Of a stretch of 64,000 nt of DNA, positions 43,309 through 52,314 are shown one piece after another. The notes under the pieces are model-generated. The model had not been told where the DNA came from. It was given only the letters and a program-made list of their open reading frames with translations, and did no database searches. The translations under genes were made by a program, and so were the position numbers. Origin of the DNA: Candidatus Dormiibacterota bacterium (GTDB lineage: Bacteria > Chloroflexota > Dormibacteria > Dormibacterales > Dormibacteraceae); the NCBI GenBank assembly GCA_024280995.1, contig JAMXLM010000036.1, forward strand, positions 1-64,000. The letters run 5' to 3'. The first letter of the stretch is position 1. Each line of letters opens with the position of its first letter.

Positions 43309-43737
43309 TTACTCGTCCGGAAGATCTTCAAGCTTGGGAGTCAGCTCGCAGACCCACCGGCCGTCGTCGAGGCGGCGGATGAAGCGGGAGTAGCCCTGGT
43401 TGCGAGCCACGTTGAGAAATTGTTCCTGGGTGATCAGCGTGCGAAGCCTGGCCAGGTCGGCGTACGTGCTGTCGCGCATGATTCCGCCGACGACGCCTGC
43501 CAGCTCGCGCCACTGCCCTTCCGAGAGCGGCTCACCGTAACCGGCGATCGTGACGAGCAAGGCTGCGGTGGCGCCCGTGATCGTCTCGGGAAGGATCTTT
43601 TCCGACTTCGCCCGGGCGATGATCTCGCGGCCCGTGCTGATTATGTCCGCGATCCGATCTCGCCGAACGCCGATTATGTCTCGGCCGCTTCCTACCGTCG
43701 TGCCTTCGAGGTATCTCGGCCCAGCTTCCATTGTCAA
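43309..43737 (-). CDS. Protein of unknown function, 142 aa
   Basis: 142 residues from TTG 43737, chosen because TAGAAT lies exactly seven bases upstream; GTG 43743 adds two codons. Mostly helical, with a hydrophobic patch (TGATAALLVTIAG) and a C-terminal QGYSRFIRRLDDGRWVCELTPKL. Not recognised. Probably cotranscribed with the propeller gene 17 bases downstream. Confidence 0.6.
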   Translation of the reverse strand: MTMEAGPRYLEGTTVGSGRDIIGVRRDRIADIISTGREIIARAKSEKILPETITGATAALLVTIAGYGEPLSEGQWRELAGVVGGIMRDSTYADLARLRTLITQEQFLNVARNQGYSRFIRRLDDGRWVCELTPKLEDLPDE

Positions 43738-43743
43738 GCCCAC

Positions 43744-43750
43744 TATTCTA
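43744..43750. promoter_or_regulatory. Shared bidirectional -10 element (TATTCTA)
   Basis: Read minus, TAGAAT is seven bases before TTG 43737. Read plus, TATTCT is 14 bases before TTG 43764. It is the second near-palindromic TATNCTA heptamer in the window serving divergent genes. Confidence 0.45.
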
Positions 43751-43763
43751 AGTAACGCCTCAG

Positions 43764-44888
43764 TTGGACCTCGAACTTACGCCCGATCACGCGGTCTTTC
43801 GCGCCTCGGTTCGGGAAATCGCCCAGGGCGTGGTCCAGCCTCTTGCCGCCGAGGTGGATCGGGACCACCGCTTCCCGATCGAAGCCATCGAGGCAGCGAC
43901 CCAGGCCGGCCTCATGGGCGTCCTGATACCGCGCGAATTCGGCGGCGCGGGCCTCGACGCTCTCGCATTCACGATCTGCATCGAGGAGCTCGCCCAGGCA
44001 TGCGCCTCGACCGCGGTGATCGTCGACGTGCACACCAGCGTCGGCACCGAGCCGATCTTGCTCTTCGGCGACGACGACCAGAAGCGGACGTGGCTTCCGC
44101 GCCTTGCCCGCGGTGAGCTCCTCGGCGCGTTCGCGTTGTCGGAACCGTCCTCGGGCTCGGATGCCGCGTCCCTGAAGACGACCGCCCGACGGGACCGCGA
44201 CGGCTACGTCCTCAACGGAACGAAGGTGTTCATCACCAACATCGGTCACGCGGGCCTGTACATCGTCTTCGCGCGCACCGGCGCCGAATCACGGGCGGCC
44301 GGGATCAGCGCTTTCATCGTCCCCGCCGAAACGAACGGCGTGCGCGTCGGGCAGGTCTTCCACAAGATGGGCCTGCACGGCTCGCCGACCGGGGAGCTCG
44401 TGCTCGAGGACGTGCGCGTCCCCGCCGCCAACCGGCTTGGCGCCGAAGGACAGGGCTTCAGCGTGGCGATGCGTGCGCTGGACTCGGGGCGGATCGGCAT
44501 CTCGGGCCAGGCGCTCGGCATCGGCCAGGCCGCGGTCGACGAAACACGCGCGTTGATGCGCGAGCGCGGCCACGACGAAGGCGACGACTTCACTCTTGCG
44601 GACATGGCGGCGCGGGTCGAATCGGCGCGGCTCCTTGCGTATCACGCCGCCTGGCGCTGCAGTCGCGGCATGCGCTTCACGCGCGAGGCTTCGATGTCGA
44701 AGCTGCACTGCACCGACACCGCGATGCAGGTGGCGATCGACGCGGTCCAGGTCGCGGGCGACGAGGGCACCCTCTCCGGCAGTCCCTTCGAGCGTCATGT
44801 GCGTGACGCCAAGGCGCTGCAGATCTACGAGGGCTCAAACCAGGTGCAGCGCGTCGTCATAGCGCGGGAGCTCCTCAGGGCCGGATAA
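43764..44888 (+). CDS. Acyl-CoA dehydrogenase
   Basis: 374 residues from TTG 43764. Motifs FALSEPSSGSDAASLKT (about 126-142) and catalytic Glu in IYEGSNQVQR near 355. Twelve bases upstream of a second, related dehydrogenase gene; the two are likely isoenzymes with different substrates or form one operon for branched or medium chains. Confidence 0.94.
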   Translation: MDLELTPDHAVFRASVREIAQGVVQPLAAEVDRDHRFPIEAIEAATQAGLMGVLIPREFGGAGLDALAFTICIEELAQACASTAVIVDVHTSVGTEPILLFGDDDQKRTWLPRLARGELLGAFALSEPSSGSDAASLKTTARRDRDGYVLNGTKVFITNIGHAGLYIVFARTGAESRAAGISAFIVPAETNGVRVGQVFHKMGLHGSPTGELVLEDVRVPAANRLGAEGQGFSVAMRALDSGRIGISGQALGIGQAAVDETRALMRERGHDEGDDFTLADMAARVESARLLAYHAAWRCSRGMRFTREASMSKLHCTDTAMQVAIDAVQVAGDEGTLSGSPFERHVRDAKALQIYEGSNQVQRVVIARELLRAG

Positions 44889-44900
44889 TCCCAAGAGGAG

Positions 44901-46040
44901 ATGGATTTCGAGTTCACCGCGGAGCAGGTCGCGATCCGGGACACGATCCGCGAGCTCGTGCAGGATCGCGTCGCGCCGCGCGCTGCGGAGATCGACGAGA
45001 AGGCCGAATACCCGAAGGACATCGAGAAGCTCTTCGCCGACAACGGCATCCTCGGCATCCCGTTCCCCGAGGAGTACGGCGGCATCTCCGGTTCCAGCCT
45101 CACGATCTGCATGGGCATCGAGGAGATCGCCAAAGCGTGCGCCAGCTCGTCGTTGATCCTGGCGGTGCAGGCGCTTGGGTCGTATCCGATCCTCGTCGCC
45201 GGAACCGAAGAGCAGAAGAAGCGGCTATGCCCTCCGCTCGCGTCGGGCGAGAAGGTCGCGGCCTACGCACTGTCCGAGCCAGGCAGCGGCTCAGACGCGG
45301 CGGCGATGAAGACGCGCGCCAAGCGCTACGGCAACGAGTACGTGCTGAACGGCACCAAGCAGTTCATCACGCACGGCAGCGTCGCCGGCACGCTGGTGGT
45401 GTTCGCGCAAACCGACGGTGGCGACGATCACCGAGGCATCTCCGCATTCGTGCTCGAACGCGAGACGAGCCCGTGGACCGTCGCGAAGATCGAGCACAAG
45501 CTCGGCATTCGTGGATCACCGACCGCGCAGGTCGTCCTCGAGGACGTGAAGGTGCCGGTCGCCAACAGGCTTGGCGAGGAGGGAGCAGGCTTCAAGCTCG
45601 CGCTCGCGGTGCTCGACCGTTCGCGGCCCGGCATCGGCGCACAGGCTCTGGGGATCGCCGAGGGCGCGTTCGACTACGCGCTTGGATACGTCAAAGAGCG
45701 GCAGCAGTTCGGCCAGCCGATCTCGAGCTTCCAGGGCATCCAGTTCATGCTCGCCGACATCGCCACGCAGATCGAGGCCGCGCGCCACCTCGTGTACCTC
45801 TCGGCGACGAAGGTCGACGCCAAAGCGCCCGACCTCACCAAGACGGCTGCCATGGCCAAGCTTTTTGCCTCGGACATGGCGATGCGAGTGACCACCGATT
45901 GCGTCCAGCTGCTCGGCGGTTACGGATACATCACCGACTACCCAGTTGAGAGAATGATGCGAGATGCGAAGATCACGCAGATCTACGAAGGGACCAACCA
46001 GATCCAGCGAGTGGTGATCGCCCGGGCTCTGCTGCGTTGA
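44901..46040 (+). CDS. Acyl-CoA dehydrogenase
   Basis: 379 residues from ATG 44901, with a Shine-Dalgarno-like AAGAGGAG directly upstream. ALSEPGSGSDAAAMKT near 123-138 and catalytic Glu in IYEGTNQIQR near 366, as in butyryl/short-chain dehydrogenases. Its stop overlaps the TTG of the following Pro-rich protein. Confidence 0.95.
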   Translation: MDFEFTAEQVAIRDTIRELVQDRVAPRAAEIDEKAEYPKDIEKLFADNGILGIPFPEEYGGISGSSLTICMGIEEIAKACASSSLILAVQALGSYPILVAGTEEQKKRLCPPLASGEKVAAYALSEPGSGSDAAAMKTRAKRYGNEYVLNGTKQFITHGSVAGTLVVFAQTDGGDDHRGISAFVLERETSPWTVAKIEHKLGIRGSPTAQVVLEDVKVPVANRLGEEGAGFKLALAVLDRSRPGIGAQALGIAEGAFDYALGYVKERQQFGQPISSFQGIQFMLADIATQIEAARHLVYLSATKVDAKAPDLTKTAAMAKLFASDMAMRVTTDCVQLLGGYGYITDYPVERMMRDAKITQIYEGTNQIQRVVIARALLR

Positions 46041-46456
46041 GCTCGCCTGAGCCGCAGCGGCCGGTCCCGCCGCCACCGCCTCCTCCACCGCCGCCACCGC
46101 CGGTGCCGCCGCAGTCGATCCCGCGCTACTACGGGCAGCCGGCCCTGGTCGGACCGATGGGTGTGGCCCGACCGGTCCGCAGCGACAATCGCGGGCTGGT
46201 CTCACTGCTCGCGGGTCTCCTGGGACTGCTCCTCTCGTTTCTCGGCCTGCCCGGCCTGGTCCTCGGCCCGATCGCGTACTTCCTGGGCAAGTCCTCGATT
46301 CGTCGCATCGACGAGTCGAAAGGCGAGCTCGGCGGCCGCAGCACCGCGATGGCGGGGTGGGTGATGGGCGTGGTCGCCACCGCGCTGGGAGCTCTGGCGT
46401 CGTTGATCGCACTCACCTGGTTCCTCGTCCAGGCGTACGGGCTGCCGCCGACGTAG
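46037..46456 (+). CDS. Pro-rich DUF4190 membrane protein 1
   Basis: 139 residues from TTG 46037. N-terminal run of Pro (about 8-25), then two hydrophobic segments (about 53-80 and 103-133) flanking GKSSIRRIDESKGELGGRS, the DUF4190 hairpin. Function unknown. First of four Pro-rich membrane proteins within 7.5 kb. Confidence 0.78.
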   Translation: MSSPEPQRPVPPPPPPPPPPPPVPPQSIPRYYGQPALVGPMGVARPVRSDNRGLVSLLAGLLGLLLSFLGLPGLVLGPIAYFLGKSSIRRIDESKGELGGRSTAMAGWVMGVVATALGALASLIALTWFLVQAYGLPPT

Positions 46457-46464
46457 CCACATCG

Positions 46465-47112
46465 ATGGAGCGAGTCGGCGACGCGTTCGTCTGGCCGTTC
46501 CGGGATCCCGAATGGATCGAGAAGATCCTGATCATCGGCTTGATCGGCTTGATCCCGATCGTCGGCGGCATGAACGCGGCGGGGTGGATGATGGCGACGA
46601 TCCGCAAGCTGCGTGTGGGGGAGGAGCGGCTGCCGCCGGGAAACTTCGACTACCTCTGGCCCGGTTTCCAGCTCTTTGTCGTCCTCCTCGTCTACTACGT
46701 GGTTCTTTTCGCGGTCGCGGCTTTGTTCTTCGTGCCGGGATTGCTTCTGATCACGTCCGAGGCAAACGGCCGCGGCAGCTTTCCGCTCGTGCTCGCCGGC
46801 CTCGCCCTCGTCCTGGTCGCGTTCGGCGTCACGCTGCTGGGCTCACTGGCCGCGTACTGCGTCACGCCGGCGGTCACCCTTGGAGTGCTCGACGGCGGAA
46901 TCGGCGGGGGATTTGCGCTTCCAACCATCCTGCGCAGGACGACGCGGAGCACGGCCAATACGTTGCTGGCCGGGCTTATGCTTCTCGCCGCCGGATTCAT
47001 CGGCGGGTTGGGGGTCTATGTGTTCGTTGTCGGCATCGTGATCACGTCCCCCTACGCGTTGGCGATGGAGGCGTGGATCATCCGAAGTTTCGAGGAGGCT
47101 TCCAGTGTCTGA
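46465..47112 (+). CDS. DUF4013 membrane protein
   Basis: 215 residues from ATG 46465. Four or five hydrophobic segments with the DUF4013 start WPFRDPEWIEKILIIGL and GWMMATIRKLRVGEERLPP. Role unknown, often beside transport or envelope genes. Overlaps the next gene by eight bases. Confidence 0.82.
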   Translation: MERVGDAFVWPFRDPEWIEKILIIGLIGLIPIVGGMNAAGWMMATIRKLRVGEERLPPGNFDYLWPGFQLFVVLLVYYVVLFAVAALFFVPGLLLITSEANGRGSFPLVLAGLALVLVAFGVTLLGSLAAYCVTPAVTLGVLDGGIGGGFALPTILRRTTRSTANTLLAGLMLLAAGFIGGLGVYVFVVGIVITSPYALAMEAWIIRSFEEASSV

Positions 47113-47593
47113 CGTACCACCTCCGCCGCCACCGCCACCACCTCCCGGAGGCGGTTACGACCCGACGCCGCCATCGCCGCCTCAGCCACCTCCGCCGCCG
47201 ACCGGCGGAGGCTACGTACCGCCGCCCCCACCGGGTGGCGGGTTCTCAGGTGGGTACGTGCCACCACCGCCGACGCCAGGCTACGGCGGCGGTTACGCCG
47301 GGTACGCGGGTCAGCGCACCGACGGCCTCGCCGTCGCCGCGCTCGTCATCGGCATCGTCTCCATCGTCTGCTCGATCGCATGCCTGGGCGTCGTCCTCGG
47401 CCCGACCGCGGCGATCATGGGCTTCATCTCTCGCCAGCGCATCGCCTCCAGCGGTGGGGCGCTTGGAGGAGGGACGCTCGCGATAGTCGGCCTGATCCTC
47501 GGCATCATCGGATTCGTCGCCGGCGTGGGCGCGTTCTTCTTCTGGATCTACGCCAGCTCGCTCAGCAACACGACCGCCTCGCCGACGGGCTAG
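47105..47593 (+). CDS. Pro/Gly-rich DUF4190 membrane protein 2
   Basis: 162 residues from GTG 47105. The first ~70 residues are Pro, Gly and Tyr (repeats of GGGYVPPPPP type), probably disordered and cytosolic. Two transmembrane segments follow around GFISRQRIASSGGALGGG. Paralogous in design to the neighbour at 46037 and the gene at 52315. Confidence 0.8.
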   Translation: MSDVPPPPPPPPPPGGGYDPTPPSPPQPPPPPTGGGYVPPPPPGGGFSGGYVPPPPTPGYGGGYAGYAGQRTDGLAVAALVIGIVSIVCSIACLGVVLGPTAAIMGFISRQRIASSGGALGGGTLAIVGLILGIIGFVAGVGAFFFWIYASSLSNTTASPTG

Positions 47594-47627
47594 CGCCTCG
47601 TAACCGTCGGCCGCTGTACACCGTTGT

Positions 47628-47633
47628 TAAAAT
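47628..47633 (+). promoter_or_regulatory. Putative -10 box of LCP gene
   Basis: TAAAAT, four bases before GTG 47638 and ten before ATG 47644; no Shine-Dalgarno. Confidence 0.45.
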
Positions 47634-47643
47634 CCCGGTGCTC

Positions 47644-49095
47644 ATGTCCCGGGCCAGGCCGAGGAAGGCCAGGCGTTCCCGCTACCGCGTCTCCTATCGC
47701 CTGACGAGGTCCGTACCTGCGGCGATCGTCGCTGTCTTCCTTGTCGGCGTCATCATCGCGGCCACGCTCACCTACAAGCGCCTCGACGACTTCGTTACCG
47801 CCACGACAGGCCATCACATCAACCCGGTCGGTGAGGTGGTGCAGGCGGTCGATCCGCAGCCGGGCACGCTGGCCTACAAGCTGAAGCACGGACAGCGCGT
47901 GAACGTCCTTCTTCTCGGCCGCGGCGGCTACGAGAACGACGCGCCGTACCTCACCGACTCGATCATGGCCGTGAGCATCGACCCGACCACGGACCGGGTG
48001 ATGCTGATGTCCGTCCCCCGCGACCTCGTCGTCCACATGAACCTCCAGTCCGATCCCAACCGAACGTGGACGAGCAAGATCAACGCGGCTTACGAGGTCC
48101 CCTACACCAACATCATCTGCTGCGTCGCCAAGCAGTACACCGGTGCGAACGGTGGCGGTTTTGCGGCCGAGCACGAGGTCGGGAAGGTGACGGGGCTCAC
48201 GTTCGACCGCTACATCGCCGTCGACTTCGTCGCGTTCCGCGACATGGTCGACGCGCTCGGCGGAGTCGACGTATGCCTGAGCACCAACCTCGACGACGAG
48301 TCCTATCCCGACTACTACAACGGTTACAAGCCGATCCACTTCAAAGCCGGATGCCAGCAGCTGAACGGCGAGCAGGCGCTCGAGATCGCGCGGTCGCGGC
48401 ACGCGGACGAGCCGCAGCAGGCCTCGGACTTCGGTCGAGCCAAGAGGCAGCAGGACATCATGGTGGCGATCAAGCAGAAGGCGACGACGGTGAACGGTTT
48501 CGCCAAGGCGCCCGCCCTGCTCAACGCGCTGCAGAAGTACATCAACACCGACATGACGCTCACGGACATGAAGGCCATCTACGACTGGGGCAAGAACATC
48601 CCGGACAGCTCGATCATCCACGTCGCCCTGACCGCGCCTTCCGGCAGCGCCGACGGCAACCTGCTCGATTCCTACAACTGCGGGCTCGGGCCGTACGTGT
48701 CGCAGCTGTGCGCCGACGACCAGTCGTACACGATGATCCACAAGTACGTTGCGTCGATCTTCATCGACCCGCACACGCTGGGCGAGAAGGCCCCGGTGCA
48801 GTTCGCCAACGGCACGAACAACTTCTACGACCTCGACAGCCGGGTGACGAGCATGTTCGACCCGACAGGTCTGCAGCTCAACGATCCGGTGGCGCACCGG
48901 CCTTCGAACCAGACGATCATCCTCGACTACTCGGGAGGCAAGTTCCCACTGACGGCGAAGTACCTGCAGGCTTTCTTCGGCGGCACTGTCGTGACCGCCA
49001 CGCCGACCAGCCCGGCGCCGGCCAGGGGACAGCAGACCTACGGCCTGGTGGTGATCCTGGGCCACGACTTCGCCCTACGCTGGTTGGGCGAATAA
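47644..49095 (+). CDS. LytR-CpsA-Psr (LCP) family protein
   Basis: 483 residues from ATG 47644. A short Arg-rich cytosolic head, one transmembrane helix (about 25-46), then an extracellular LCP domain: VNVLLLGRGG, LTDSIMAVSIDPTT, SVPRDLVV, VDFVAFRDMVDALGGVDVCL and the conserved Arg pair in LEIARSRH. LCP enzymes transfer wall polymers from lipid carriers to peptidoglycan. A C-terminal domain (about 340-480) of LytR_C type is present. Supports a monoderm-like envelope. Confidence 0.92.
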   Translation: MSRARPRKARRSRYRVSYRLTRSVPAAIVAVFLVGVIIAATLTYKRLDDFVTATTGHHINPVGEVVQAVDPQPGTLAYKLKHGQRVNVLLLGRGGYENDAPYLTDSIMAVSIDPTTDRVMLMSVPRDLVVHMNLQSDPNRTWTSKINAAYEVPYTNIICCVAKQYTGANGGGFAAEHEVGKVTGLTFDRYIAVDFVAFRDMVDALGGVDVCLSTNLDDESYPDYYNGYKPIHFKAGCQQLNGEQALEIARSRHADEPQQASDFGRAKRQQDIMVAIKQKATTVNGFAKAPALLNALQKYINTDMTLTDMKAIYDWGKNIPDSSIIHVALTAPSGSADGNLLDSYNCGLGPYVSQLCADDQSYTMIHKYVASIFIDPHTLGEKAPVQFANGTNNFYDLDSRVTSMFDPTGLQLNDPVAHRPSNQTIILDYSGGKFPLTAKYLQAFFGGTVVTATPTSPAPARGQQTYGLVVILGHDFALRWLGE

Positions 49096-49111
49096 CTTCG
49101 ACAGCGATCTA

Positions 49112-50023
49112 CTGACGAGATTCCGAGCCGGCGACGTCCGCGCGCTCGCGCGCGCGATCACGCTGGTCGAGCGTCGCGACCCGTCGGTTCGCGACCTCGA
49201 GGACTCGCTCCGCGTCGACGGCAAGACGCCAGGCGTCGCCGGCTTCACGGGCGCTCCCGGGACGGGCAAGTCGACCCTGGTCGACGCGACCATCTCCTAC
49301 CTGCGCAAGCAGGGCTCGTCGGTGGCGGTGCTTGCGACCGATCCCAACTCGCCGTTCACCGGCGGCGCGATTCTCGGCGACCGCATCCGTATGCAGCGGC
49401 ACGCGCTCGACGAGAAGGTCTTCATCCGCAGCATGGGCGCGCGCGGGCACCTGGGCGGGCTGTCGCTGGCCGCGCGCGAGGCGATCCGGTTGCTCGGCGC
49501 TTTCGGGTTCGACCAGGTCATCCTCGAGACCGTCGGGGTCGGCCAGTCGGAGCTGGAGGTCGCGGCGGTGGCGGACACCACCGTCGTCGTGCTCACCCCG
49601 AATCTCGGCGACAGCGTGCAGATGATCAAGGCCGGGATCCTCGAGATCGCCGACGTGTTCGCCGTCAACAAGGCGGACATCGACGGCTACGCGCGGGTCG
49701 TGACCGAGCTGCGGACCATGATCAACATGGCGCCCAAGACAAACTGGCGGCCGCCCATCGTGCCGACGATCGCGACCCGCGGCGATGGCATCGACAAGCT
49801 GTGGGAGGCCGTGCTCGGGCACCGCGAGCACCTCGAATCGAGCGGCCGGGCCAGGGAGCTGCTGGAGAGGCGGCTCCGCGACGAGACCGCGGAGGTGGCC
49901 GCCGAGATCGCCCGGGAGCGCACCCGGCGAGCGCTGGAGGGCGACCCGGAGCTTGCCGAGCGCCTGCTCGCCGACGGAACTCCCTACCGAACGGCGGAGG
50001 AGATCCTGGACCGAAAGCGATAA
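49112..50023 (+). CDS. meaB: MeaB/ArgK-type GTPase chaperone; probable CTG start
   Basis: 303 residues from CTG 49112. The N-terminal helix (RFRAGDVRALARAITLVERR) and the G1 loop GAPGTGKST (encoded near 49254) lie upstream of the first canonical start (GTG 49319 region), and the frame has no ATG, GTG or TTG back to its stop at 49052. FTGGAILGDRIRM, ETVGVGQSE and NKAD follow, as in MeaB/MMAA, the G protein that loads and repairs the B12 cofactor of acyl-CoA mutases. It precedes the mutase subunit by 18 bases. Confidence 0.85.
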   Translation: MTRFRAGDVRALARAITLVERRDPSVRDLEDSLRVDGKTPGVAGFTGAPGTGKSTLVDATISYLRKQGSSVAVLATDPNSPFTGGAILGDRIRMQRHALDEKVFIRSMGARGHLGGLSLAAREAIRLLGAFGFDQVILETVGVGQSELEVAAVADTTVVVLTPNLGDSVQMIKAGILEIADVFAVNKADIDGYARVVTELRTMINMAPKTNWRPPIVPTIATRGDGIDKLWEAVLGHREHLESSGRARELLERRLRDETAEVAAEIARERTRRALEGDPELAERLLADGTPYRTAEEILDRKR

Positions 50024-50041
50024 TCGATTGAAAGGAAAGCA

Positions 50042-51685
50042 ATGAAGGTCAGGGCACGCGAAGCCGAGGAGCTGTGGAAGGAGGAGTTCGAGAAGAGCCC
50101 CTCGCGCGAGGACGGCCTCGAGACCTCGACGATCTCCGGCATCCCGCTGAAGCCGCTCTACACGACCGGCGACCGGCCGACGCGCGAACAGGAGTTCCCC
50201 GGTCAGTACCCGTACACCCGCGGGATCCACGCCAGTGGCTATCGCGGCCGCCTCTGGACCATGCGCCAGTTCTCGGGTTACGCCACCGCGGCGGAGACCA
50301 ACCGGCGCTACAAGTACCTGCTGGCGAACGGTCAGACGGGACTGTCCGTCGCCTTCGACATGCCCACCCTCATGGGCCAGGACTCCGACGCCCCCACCAG
50401 CCGCGGCGAGGTTGGCCACTGCGGGGTCGCCATCGATTCCCTCGCCGACATGGAGACGCTCTTCGAGGGCATCCCGCTCGGCGAGATCACCACCTCGATG
50501 ACCATCAACTCACCGGCGGCGATCCTGCTGTGCATGTACATCGCCGTCGCGGAGAAGCAGGGCGTCCCGGCGTCGCGGCTTGGCGGCACGCTGCAGAACG
50601 ACATCCTCAAGGAGTTCATCGCGCAGAAGGAGTTCATCTTTCCGCCGGCGCCGTCGATGCGACTCGTCGTGGATTCGATCGAGTACTGCGCGCGCGAAGT
50701 GCCACGGTGGAACACGATCTCAATCTCCGGCTATCACATCCGTGAGGCCGGCTCGACCGCGGCGCAGGAGCTCGCCTTCACCCTTGCGGACGGCATGGCC
50801 TACGTCGACGCCTGCCTCGAGCGCGGCATGCACATCGACGACTTCGCGTCGCGACTGTCGTTCTTCTTCGACGCTCACATCGACTTCTTCGAGGAGATCG
50901 CGAAGTTCCGCGCCGCTCGTCGGATATGGGCGCGCTGGATGCGCGAGCGCTACGGAGCGCAGCAGGAGCGTTCGTGGAAGCTGCGCTTCCACACCCAGAC
51001 GGCGGGCGTCTCGCTCACGGCGCAGCAGCCCGAGCTCAACATCGCCCGCACCGCGGTCGAGGCCCTGGCCGCCGTGCTGGGCGGCACGCAATCGCTTCAC
51101 ACCAACGCGATGGACGAGGTGCTGGCGCTGCCGACCGACAGGGCCGCCCGGATCGCGCTGCGGACGCAGCAGCTCCTGGCCTACGAGACCGGCGTAGCGA
51201 ACACGATCGACCCGCTGGGCGGCAGCTACTTCATGGAATCGCTGACCGACGAGATGGAGCGACAGGCGGAGGCTTATTTCAAACGAATCGACGAAATGGG
51301 CGGCGTGATCCCGGCGATCGAGGCCGGCTTCTTCCAGAAGGAGATCGCCGACTCGGCGTTCCGGTATCAGAAGGAGCTGGAGCAGAGGCGGCGGGTCATG
51401 GTCGGGGTCAACGACTTCACGGTCGATGAGGAGGAGCCGATCGAGATTCTGCGCATCGACCCGAAGCTCGAGGCCGAGCAGGCTGAGCGCGTGCGCGAGA
51501 TTCGGCGGAAGCGTGACCAGGCGCGGTGCAAGAACGCGTTGAACCGGTTGCGCAAGGCGGCGGCGGGCACCGACAACCTGATGCCGTACATACTCGACGC
51601 GGTGCGCGAGTATGCGACCGAAGGCGAGATCATGCAGGCGATGATCGAGGTGTTCGGCACCTACACGGAGACCGCTGTCGTATAG
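50042..51685 (+). CDS. icmA: Isobutyryl-CoA mutase-type large subunit
   Basis: 547 residues from ATG 50042 with GAAAGGAAAG upstream. TIM-barrel substrate subunit paralogous to the gene at 32379, but the two specificity positions are Phe77 (MRQFSG) and Gln195 (KEFIAQ), the pair known for isobutyryl-CoA mutase rather than the Tyr/Arg of methylmalonyl-CoA mutase. It would interconvert isobutyryl-CoA and n-butyryl-CoA with adenosylcobalamin. No fused B12 domain; the small subunit gene follows. Preceded by its MeaB-type chaperone, like a split form of IcmF. Confidence 0.88.
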   Translation: MKVRAREAEELWKEEFEKSPSREDGLETSTISGIPLKPLYTTGDRPTREQEFPGQYPYTRGIHASGYRGRLWTMRQFSGYATAAETNRRYKYLLANGQTGLSVAFDMPTLMGQDSDAPTSRGEVGHCGVAIDSLADMETLFEGIPLGEITTSMTINSPAAILLCMYIAVAEKQGVPASRLGGTLQNDILKEFIAQKEFIFPPAPSMRLVVDSIEYCAREVPRWNTISISGYHIREAGSTAAQELAFTLADGMAYVDACLERGMHIDDFASRLSFFFDAHIDFFEEIAKFRAARRIWARWMRERYGAQQERSWKLRFHTQTAGVSLTAQQPELNIARTAVEALAAVLGGTQSLHTNAMDEVLALPTDRAARIALRTQQLLAYETGVANTIDPLGGSYFMESLTDEMERQAEAYFKRIDEMGGVIPAIEAGFFQKEIADSAFRYQKELEQRRRVMVGVNDFTVDEEEPIEILRIDPKLEAEQAERVREIRRKRDQARCKNALNRLRKAAAGTDNLMPYILDAVREYATEGEIMQAMIEVFGTYTETAVV

Positions 51686-51700
51686 GTGTCGCAGCCCCGA

Positions 51701-51850
51701 GAGTCCTCGCATCTTCGCGTCCTAAGCGGCCGGGCGCCTGCGGCGCTGAAGCCGGCGTCTAGGGGCCCGGCGCTGACTCGTCACGCACCAACGGGTGCGC
51801 TCCTCGTCGCGCCACCCTATCCTTGGCTCCGGCCGCCTATGCCGCGAAAT
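51701..51850 (+). repeat. Intergenic repeat, copy A
   Basis: About 150 bases of the 197-base gap between the mutase and B12-subunit genes. It matches the reverse strand of 57495-57645 closely, and 20790-20915 less closely. Core hairpin CGCACC-AACG-GGTGCG at 51784-51799. No protein gene is seen between 51686 and 51882. Confidence 0.75.
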
Positions 51851-51882
51851 ATGCGTCGGACTCCGGGTCAGCGACACCCTTA

Positions 51883-52302
51883 ATGGCGACCGCGACAAAG
51901 CCCGTCCGAATCGTCGTCGCAAAAGTCGGTCTCGACGGCCACGACCGCGGGGTCAAGGTGGTCGCGCGAGCCCTGCGAGACGCCGGTTACGAGGTCATCT
52001 ACACCGGTCTGCGCCAGACGCCCGAGATGGTCGTCGACGCGGCGCTCCAGGAGGACGCTCAGGTGATCGGGCTTTCGATCCACTCGGGCGCGCACATGAC
52101 GCTCTTCCCGGCGGTGGTCGACGAGCTGAAGCGACGCAAGGCGACCGACATCGTCGTGTTCGGCGGCGGGATCATCCCGGACGACGACATCACGGCGCTG
52201 AAAAAGCGCGGCGTGGCGGAGATCTTCACGCCGGGCACGCCTCTCCAGAGCATCGTCGACTGGCTGCGAAATCGTTTTCCGGAGCAGGCCAAGAAGCCTT
52301 AA
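51883..52302 (+). CDS. B12-binding small subunit of acyl-CoA mutase
   Basis: 139 residues from ATG 51883. Base-off/His-on cobalamin site: DGHDRG near 19-24, SIHSGAH near 69-75 and VFGGGIIP with FTPGTP near 98-125. Likely partner of the large subunit upstream; because the large subunit at 32379 also lacks this domain and no other copy is seen, it may serve both. Confidence 0.93.
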   Translation: MATATKPVRIVVAKVGLDGHDRGVKVVARALRDAGYEVIYTGLRQTPEMVVDAALQEDAQVIGLSIHSGAHMTLFPAVVDELKRRKATDIVVFGGGIIPDDDITALKKRGVAEIFTPGTPLQSIVDWLRNRFPEQAKKP

Positions 52303-52314
52303 CATTCCGCGGCG

